The notes below the pieces were generated by a model. The model was not told the DNA's origin, did no database searches, and saw nothing but the letters and a program-made list of their open reading frames with translations. Shown here piece after piece: positions 58,961 to 64,000 of a stretch of 64,000 nucleotides of DNA (its first letter is position 1; each line of letters begins with the position of its first letter). Made by a program: the position numbers and the translations under genes. The stretch covers positions 1,488,001 to 1,552,000 of the forward strand of contig OZ006978.1 of assembly GCA_963931155.1 (NCBI GenBank). Direction: 5' to 3'. Source of the stretch: CALXVA01 sp944392465. Its GTDB lineage: Bacteria > Bacillota > Clostridia > TANB77 > CAG-508.

Positions 58961-60400
58961 ATGCCAAGAAAAACAAAAATTATATGTACTTTAGGACCAG
59001 CAGTAGAAGAACAAGAGAAAATGGAAGAATTAATAAAGGCTGGAATGAATGTTGCAAGATTTAACTTCTCACATGGAGATTATGAAGAGCAAGGTTCAAG
59101 AATTGAAACTTTGAAAAAAGCAAGAGAAAGTGTTGGACTACCAGTTGCAATGCTTCTTGATACAAAAGGACCAGAAATAAGAATAGGAAAATTTGCTACA
59201 GGCGAAGCTTTCTTAAAAGAAGGAGATACATTTACATTATTAAATGAAGACACAATAGAAGGTGACAATACAAGAGTTTCTGTTTCATATAAAAATTTAT
59301 ATAAAGAAGTTCAAGTTGGAACAAGAATACTTATAAATGATGGATTAATTGAAGTAATAGTTGAAAAGATTGATGGAAAAGATGTTGTATGTAGAGTTCA
59401 AAATGGTGGAAGATTAACAAACAAAAAAAGTATAAATATTCCAAATTCAAAAATACAATTACCAAGTATGACAGATAAAGACAAATCTGACATATTATTT
59501 GGAATAAAAAATGGATTTGATTTTATAGCTGCATCATTTATAAGAAAAGCACAAGATGTATTAAACATTAAAAAAGTTTTAAGAGAAAACGGTGGAGAAT
59601 ATATAAAAGTAATTTCAAAAATAGAAAATAGAGAAGGAATTGAAAACTTTGACCAAATCTTAGAAGTATCTGATGGAATAATGGTAGCTAGAGGGGACTT
59701 AGGTGTTGAGATTCCTATGGAAGAAGTTCCAATCAGACAAAAACAATTTATAAAAAAATGTAATAGAGCAGGAAAAATAGTTGTTACTGCAACACAAATG
59801 TTAGAATCAATGGTAAATAATCCAAGACCAACAAGAGCAGAAGTAAGTGATGTTGCAAATGCTATATATGACCAAACAAGTGCAATAATGCTTTCTGCAG
59901 AAACAGCAGCAGGAAAGTACCCAATAGATTGTGTAAAAACAATGGATATAATTGCAAGATCAATAGAAGGCTCTATTAAATATTGGAAAAGATTTAAGAG
60001 AAGAGAATTTCCAACAACAGTAAAAGATTATGAATTTAATTTAAATTATTCAACATGTATGACAGCAATGAACCTAGATACTAAAGCAATTTTTGCTTAT
60101 ACTAACACAGGTAGAACAGCTATGAATTTAGCAGGATTTATGCCTAAATGCCCAATTTATGCAATAACTCCAAATGAAGAAGTATGCAAACAATTAGCAA
60201 TAGTATGTAATGTACATCCAATATTAATAGAAAAGAAAGGCTCTGTAGATGATATGTTACAAGATGGAGTAGAAAAAGCTAAAAGATTAGGAATACTAGA
60301 AAAAGGAGAGTTAATTGCGATAGCAGGAGGTTCTTCAATCTTATCTGGACAATATTCAGAAATGAACAAAACAATAGGAGGAATCTTAAGAGTAGAATAG
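58961..60400 (+). CDS. pyk: Pyruvate kinase
   Basis: 479 residues with TKIICTLGPA at the start, NFSHGD (~34-39), the catalytic ISKIENREG (Lys ~220), DGIMVARGDLGVEIP and ATQMLESM. It converts PEP and ADP to pyruvate and ATP. The extra C-terminal PEP-binding domain of the Bacillus enzyme is absent. AAAGGAAATG lies before the ATG, and an intrinsic terminator follows. Confidence 0.97.
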   Translation: MPRKTKIICTLGPAVEEQEKMEELIKAGMNVARFNFSHGDYEEQGSRIETLKKARESVGLPVAMLLDTKGPEIRIGKFATGEAFLKEGDTFTLLNEDTIEGDNTRVSVSYKNLYKEVQVGTRILINDGLIEVIVEKIDGKDVVCRVQNGGRLTNKKSINIPNSKIQLPSMTDKDKSDILFGIKNGFDFIAASFIRKAQDVLNIKKVLRENGGEYIKVISKIENREGIENFDQILEVSDGIMVARGDLGVEIPMEEVPIRQKQFIKKCNRAGKIVVTATQMLESMVNNPRPTRAEVSDVANAIYDQTSAIMLSAETAAGKYPIDCVKTMDIIARSIEGSIKYWKRFKRREFPTTVKDYEFNLNYSTCMTAMNLDTKAIFAYTNTGRTAMNLAGFMPKCPIYAITPNEEVCKQLAIVCNVHPILIEKKGSVDDMLQDGVEKAKRLGILEKGELIAIAGGSSILSGQYSEMNKTIGGILRVE

Positions 60401-60446
60401 TAAAGCTCTTAGGGTAAGGTTTGAGAATATCTCCAAAAACATCCCT

Positions 60447-60485
60447 AAAAATGATGTGGAAAGTTAACTTTTTCACATCATTTTC
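60447..60485 (+). terminator. Terminator after pyk
   Basis: AAAATGATGTGGAAA pairs with TTTTTCACATCATTTT (GATGTG/CACATC core), followed by TCTG. Confidence 0.8.
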
Positions 60486-60549
60486 TGTTAGTAAGCCCAG
60501 GTCAACTTGCGGATAATTACTATTATAAGAAAGGAATGATATAAAAACC

Positions 60550-60750
60550 ATGGAAAATATTAGTCTTAATACAAAATTAGAAATAGCTGTAGAAGTTATT
60601 GCTGCCCAAATTGCAAAAACTTCAAATGAAGGCTATACAATAAAGGATAAAAAAATGCAGGAGCTTATTGAGGAAAGAAATCAAATGTATAAAGGAAATG
60701 AAAATATAATTAATAAAATAATAAAAAAATATGGAAAAGTAGGTGAGTAA
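60550..60750 (+). CDS. Small putative antitoxin partner of the zeta-like toxin
   Basis: 66 residues, helical (SLNTKLEIAVEVIAAQIAKTSNE ... MQELIEERNQMYKGNENIINKI). It directly precedes the zeta-like kinase gene with a 2-nt gap, the usual order for antitoxin then toxin. It resembles the small partner proteins found with Firmicutes zeta toxins, not the classical plasmid epsilon protein. RBS AAAGGAATG. Confidence 0.7.
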   Translation: MENISLNTKLEIAVEVIAAQIAKTSNEGYTIKDKKMQELIEERNQMYKGNENIINKIIKKYGKVGE

Positions 60751-60752
60751 TA

Positions 60753-61619
60753 TTGGAAGATAGAATTAAATCACTTGAAGAAGCATTCGAATATTATAAA
60801 CTTACACAGGAAGAGCATGAACAAATTGGAAAACGCATAAATGAAATTATGATGTTTGGAAAAAAGCCTGAAGAAAACCCAATAGCAGTTATAGACATTG
60901 CTCCTCCTGGCTCTGGAAAAACAGGTTTAAATGGATATGTTTTAAGACAATTTCCAAATGGCAATTTAATAATTGTTAATAATGATGAATTTAAACCATT
61001 TCATCCAAAAGCAGATGAGATAGCACAAAAATATCCGGAATATTATATTAAAGTTACAAATGAAGAAAGTAAACGTTGGACTGATGAACTTGTAGATACT
61101 GCAATTGAAGGAAAATACAATCTTTTATATGAAGGAACAGGAAGAAAAATAACAATTTTTCAAAGAATGATAGAGCAAATGAGAAAGCAAGGTTATAAAA
61201 TAATAGTAAGAGCTATGGCTGTAAATGAACTTAATTGTTTAATGTCCATAGTGGAAAGATATGAAGGACAAGTTGCTGAAAAAGGATGGGGAAGGCTTGT
61301 ATCTGCAAAAACTTTCTATAAAGCTTATGATGAGGAAATGCTAAATACATTAAATACATTTGAAGCGACAGATTTGGCAGATGTTGTTGAGGTTTATGTA
61401 AGAGGAGATAATCCAGCAGAGCCAATTAGGATATATGGTGATAAAAGTAGAGAATACAAAGATGCGAGAACAGCAGTTATAGAAGGTAGAAATCGAGATA
61501 GAAGAAGAGCAATACAATATTATGAACAAGTATTTAGTAAAGCAATGAAAAATTATAGAAACACAGAAGAAGAACAAGAACTAATTGAGAAAATAGAAGG
61601 CTTATACAGAGAAAGATAA
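60753..61619 (+). CDS. Zeta-type toxin (UDP-sugar kinase-like P-loop protein)
   Basis: 288 residues with Walker A APPGSGKT (residues ~50-57), an aspartate-containing NNDEFKPFHP strand (~80-89) and a downstream LLYEGTGR segment, as in zeta toxins/PezT. Studied members phosphorylate UDP-N-acetylglucosamine and block peptidoglycan synthesis. It starts at TTG 60753 after the AGGTGAG that ends the partner gene, so translation is coupled. The C-terminal tail is rich in Arg/Glu. Confidence 0.87.
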   Translation: MEDRIKSLEEAFEYYKLTQEEHEQIGKRINEIMMFGKKPEENPIAVIDIAPPGSGKTGLNGYVLRQFPNGNLIIVNNDEFKPFHPKADEIAQKYPEYYIKVTNEESKRWTDELVDTAIEGKYNLLYEGTGRKITIFQRMIEQMRKQGYKIIVRAMAVNELNCLMSIVERYEGQVAEKGWGRLVSAKTFYKAYDEEMLNTLNTFEATDLADVVEVYVRGDNPAEPIRIYGDKSREYKDARTAVIEGRNRDRRRAIQYYEQVFSKAMKNYRNTEEEQELIEKIEGLYRER

Positions 61620-61661
61620 AGGAGTAGAAAAATAAGTGGTTTATTATGTATTCTAAGGCAT

Positions 61662-61702
61662 AAAAAAAGGATGTTTTATGGTGTGTCTCCAAAAACATCC
61701 TT
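61662..61702 (-). terminator. Terminator serving the minus-strand cotJC remnant
   Basis: AAGGATGTTTT pairs with AAAACATCCTT. On the minus strand it is followed by seven Ts, so it fits the cotJC-like gene; it is also convergent to the zeta gene. Confidence 0.75.
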
Positions 61703-61708
61703 AAATTA

Positions 61709-62131
61709 TTAATTACAATTCATATTATTCATATAAAATTTCTTTTCTGCAAGTTTGTCTTGTACACCACGAAGAGCTTCACCAAATCTTTGGAAGTGAA
61801 CTATTTCTCTTTGACGTAAGAATTTAAGTGGATCTAATACATCTGGATCATCTCTACATAAATCAATTAACTTTTCGTAGGTAGCTCGTGCTTTTTGTTC
61901 GGCAGAAAGATCCTCTTGAAGATTTGCAATAGGGTCTCCCTTACAAGCTATATATGCTGCAGTCCAAGGGGTTCCTGCTGCACTTTGAGGATATACATCT
62001 ACACCATGATCTGTATAATATGCTCCTAGTCCAGCTTTTTCTATTTCTTCTATAGATGCTCCATCTGTTAATTGATGAACTATAGTTCCAACCATTTCTA
62101 AATGGGCAAGTTCTTCTGTACCATAATGTTG
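61709..62131 (-). pseudogene. cotJC: 5'-truncated manganese catalase / spore coat protein CotJC
   Basis: The frame reads QHYGTEELAHLEMVGTIVHQ, then the family's second half, ending REIVHFQRFGEALRG...KKFYMNNMNCN. These are the C-terminal ~140 residues of a ~190-residue CotJC/Mn-catalase, with the EExxH (EELAH) and REIVH metal-ligand motifs kept. Upstream of the GTEE codons homology stops and a TGA follows at 62132-62134; no start codon with an RBS exists in frame. The missing N-terminus is not found in the window. The break coincides with the border of the RhuM accessory segment, which suggests an insertion or deletion. Confidence 0.82.
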
Positions 62132-62175
62132 TCAATTTAAAAATTTATAGTTATTGGCTGTAAAAATAAATAGAG

Positions 62176-62207
62176 TTCACGAAGTGAATTAAAGTACACT
62201 TAGTGAA
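62176..62207. promoter_or_regulatory. Two TTCAC-n3-GTGAA-type palindromes downstream of rhuM
   Basis: TTCACGAAGTGAA (62176-62188) and TACACTTAGTGAA (62195-62207), 19 bp apart. They match three sites on the other side of rhuM. Confidence 0.6.
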
Positions 62208-62216
62208 CTTTTATAC

Positions 62217-63236
62217 TTATTTATTATTATTTTCTTTTAAATATCTTTGATACATTTCGTCCATACTAGAAATATATTGCATATCTTGTTTTACTCTGAA
62301 TTTTTCATACTCTTTCTCTGCTTTTTCAATAGCTTGCTTATGTGAAATTTTCCCTGAATCCTTTAATATTTCTTTCTTTCTAAATTTTAAAAGATTATCT
62401 GTTTCATTTATCCAGTCTTTCATTGTCATAACTTGATTTTCTTCTGCCATTGATTCTGCATAATCTAAAAAGAAATTTGTTAAATTATTTAGCTTTTTTA
62501 ATTCATCTTCATTTAAATAGTTTTTCGCTATACTAACATCATATTTATATATCATTCCATCTGGAGCTTCTTTCCAAGTAGTTAGTCCCATATTTTCTTT
62601 TTCTGCATTTACTCTATTATAAATTAGTTCTGCCGCAGTATGACCCGTTATTGCATAATGTAATTTATTTTGAACTATTTTGAAAAATGTATATGCTTCT
62701 TCTGATTTTTTATCATAGTCAATAGATGTTGCTATAAATAAGTCTGTTATTTTTTGATAAGCCATTCTTTCACTTGTACGAATTACTTTAATTCTTTCTA
62801 ATAACTCGTCAAAATATTGCCTATTTACTTTGCCACCTTTTAAGAATCTATCATCATCTAAAGCAAAACCTTTTACCATATATTCTTTTATTATTTTGTT
62901 TGCCCATTGCCTAAATTTTACTGCTTTTTTTGAGTTTACTCTATATCCAATTGATATAATCATATCTAAATTATAGTATTTCGTTTTATATTTATGTCCA
63001 TTTTTTCCAATAGTCTCCAAAATGGAGAATGTTGAATCTTCTTCTAATTCCTTTTGTTCATAGATATTTGCTATATGTTTATAAATTGCTTTATCATTAA
63101 CATCAAATAATTCTGCAATAGCTTGTGCATTTAGCCAAACATCTTCATTTTGTAAAATTACTTCTATATTAGTATTTCCTTCTTCATTCGTATAAAATAC
63201 AATATTATTTTTATTTCCAATTAGTTTGTTGCTCAT
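62217..63236 (-). CDS. rhuM: RhuM-family protein
   Basis: 339 residues with the full RhuM pattern: a Bro-N-like or helix-turn-helix start (EDVWLNAQAIAELFDVNDKAIYKHI, ~30-55), DSTFSILETIGKNGHKYKTKYYNLDMIISIGYRVNS-type core (~70-105), FRQWANKIIKEYMVKGFALDD (~108-128) and a C-terminal helical half. RhuM occurs in genomic islands and near mobile or restriction-modification genes; a virulence role was proposed in Salmonella, but its biochemistry is unclear. It probably binds DNA. It is surrounded by five short palindromes, which may be its own operators. Confidence 0.88.
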   Translation of the reverse strand: MSNKLIGNKNNIVFYTNEEGNTNIEVILQNEDVWLNAQAIAELFDVNDKAIYKHIANIYEQKELEEDSTFSILETIGKNGHKYKTKYYNLDMIISIGYRVNSKKAVKFRQWANKIIKEYMVKGFALDDDRFLKGGKVNRQYFDELLERIKVIRTSERMAYQKITDLFIATSIDYDKKSEEAYTFFKIVQNKLHYAITGHTAAELIYNRVNAEKENMGLTTWKEAPDGMIYKYDVSIAKNYLNEDELKKLNNLTNFFLDYAESMAEENQVMTMKDWINETDNLLKFRKKEILKDSGKISHKQAIEKAEKEYEKFRVKQDMQYISSMDEMYQRYLKENNNK

Positions 63237-63331
63237 AATAAACCAACTCCGTTTCTTGTTTGTTATATATTATCAAACAATTGTTCTTTTGTCAATTGAT
63301 TTATTATATTTTTATCAATAGTTTTTATCAA

Positions 63332-63430
63332 TACACTAAGTGAACTTTTACATTAAAAATAGTAAATTATAAATTCATTTAGTGAACTTACATACTCTAA
63401 CAAGCATTTTTTAGTAGTTCATTTGGTGAA
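63332..63430. promoter_or_regulatory. Three palindromes between rhuM and the divergent gene
   Basis: TACACTAAGTGAA (63332), TTCATTTAGTGAA (63374) and TTCATTTGGTGAA (63418), spaced 42 and 44 bp, i.e. about four helical turns. The first and third continue as CTTTTACAT or TTTTTACAT. Candidate operators for both divergent genes. Confidence 0.6.
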
Positions 63431-63660
63431 TTTTTACATCAAATTTACTTAAAATTTTTGTTCTTTTAATAACTCTAGGAGGCTTGTCCTTCTATGTATA
63501 TAGGTAATGTGTTAAGCATTACTATCCTGCCTTTAGTTTCACTTGTCCTTCTTGATATTTATAAACCAATATTCGACTTTTATTGACTTTTTATCTTAAA
63601 AATAATATAATTAGCAAAGCAACGAATAAATTGCTAATTAATAATTAAGGAGAGTTTAAT

Positions 63661-64000
63661 ATGTTGTCTTATCAACTTTTAGAATATTATAAATTAGTTT
63701 TACAAGAATTAAATAAATTTAAAGAAAGTATGAATTTTTTATTAGAATGGGAAAATGATTATAGTAAAACTATTGTAACTATTTTACCAAAAATTCTTTC
63801 TTCTCGTACTTCAACTTCTGGAAATGATGTACATTATATCATAAGGGATGGAAAAATAATCTCAGATTTTGATGCCATAATGAAAAATTTTAAAAATAAT
63901 TTTAAGTTTGTTGATACTTTAACCATTTATGGAAGTATAAAACAAAATATAGGACAATACAAAGAAATAAATAATATAGAAAAAGATTATATAGATATTT
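63661..64000 (+). CDS. Unknown protein, N-terminal part (runs off the window)
   Basis: ATG 63661 with AAGGAGAG 6 nt upstream opens a frame that stays open to the window edge (113 codons). It begins MLSYQLLEYYKLVLQELNKF, helical, then has SSRTSTSGNDVHYIIRDGK and a mixed alpha/beta segment. I recognise no family. It is divergent from rhuM and shares the palindrome-bearing interval, so it is probably part of the same accessory element. The 230 nt in front of it (63431-63660) hold no other gene I can support. Confidence 0.7.
   Translation, partial: MLSYQLLEYYKLVLQELNKFKESMNFLLEWENDYSKTIVTILPKILSSRTSTSGNDVHYIIRDGKIISDFDAIMKNFKNNFKFVDTLTIYGSIKQNIGQYKEINNIEKDYIDI

Noticed and set aside
63431..63660. 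Possible tRNA or attachment site near the window end
   Set aside because: Only a short hairpin (GTAATG/CATTAC) is visible; no cloverleaf or duplicated core.

Overview
The window looks like chromosome of a very AT-rich, spore-forming member of the Clostridia (Bacillota), probably an uncultured host-associated lineage. The sporulation genes (spoIVA, a ytxC-like gene, a truncated cotJC), the T-box-controlled ileS, the queA-tgt-secDF neighbourhood and the strong Shine-Dalgarno sites all fit. The lineage is an inference; no rRNA gene is present.

Region 1 (1-35430) is a tandem array of giant surface-protein genes. It holds the 3' end of one copy (copy 0), two intact copies of 3127 and 3170 residues (copies 1 and 2), and a damaged copy 3. 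Each full copy has a basic cytoplasmic N-terminus, one transmembrane helix, Fn3-like and carbohydrate-binding-like domains, long GLUG-type beta-helix stretches, a conserved C-terminal domain and a second transmembrane helix with a basic tail. Each gap between copies carries a defence-type or toxin-antitoxin-type cassette: MNT/HEPN, AbiEi/AbiEii, and an AAA-DUF4143 ATPase.

The most unusual feature is upstream of the giant genes. Four leader ORFs have a good RBS and an ATG exactly 29 nt before a pure dinucleotide tract: (AC)12, (AG)16, (AC)11 and (AG)8. The two wrong reading frames stop a short distance after each tract. In front of copy 3 the leader is the real N-terminus of the giant protein and is out of frame by one AG unit, so this looks like slipped-strand phase variation. 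In front of copies 1 and 2 the tract leads into a structured cassette, present three times, with conserved hairpins, one compensatory base-pair change and a terminal stem followed by a T-run. Repeat length decides whether ribosomes enter that structure. I propose a phase-variable, translation-coupled attenuator.

Region 2 (35431-44000) holds small membrane proteins, spoIVA, DUF402 and NUDIX genes, a GC-rich radical SAM gene that looks recently acquired, glmU and a TraX-family gene. Region 3 (44000-60500) is core: T-box-ileS, a frameshifted metalloprotease-like gene, queA, tgt, a WG-repeat protein, a TIGR04086 membrane protein, an HD-domain protein, compact secD and secF, a rhodanese, a ytxC-like gene, a glycosyltransferase and pyk. 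Region 4 (60500-64000) is accessory: a zeta-type toxin pair, a cotJC gene cut off at its 5' end, and a RhuM-family gene surrounded by five short palindromes, next to a divergent gene that leaves the window.

Small palindromic repeats with a GGACAGACC core recur between genes. All three frameshifts seen in otherwise readable genes can be explained by one extra C in front of GGA, so sequencing error and true decay both need to be considered.
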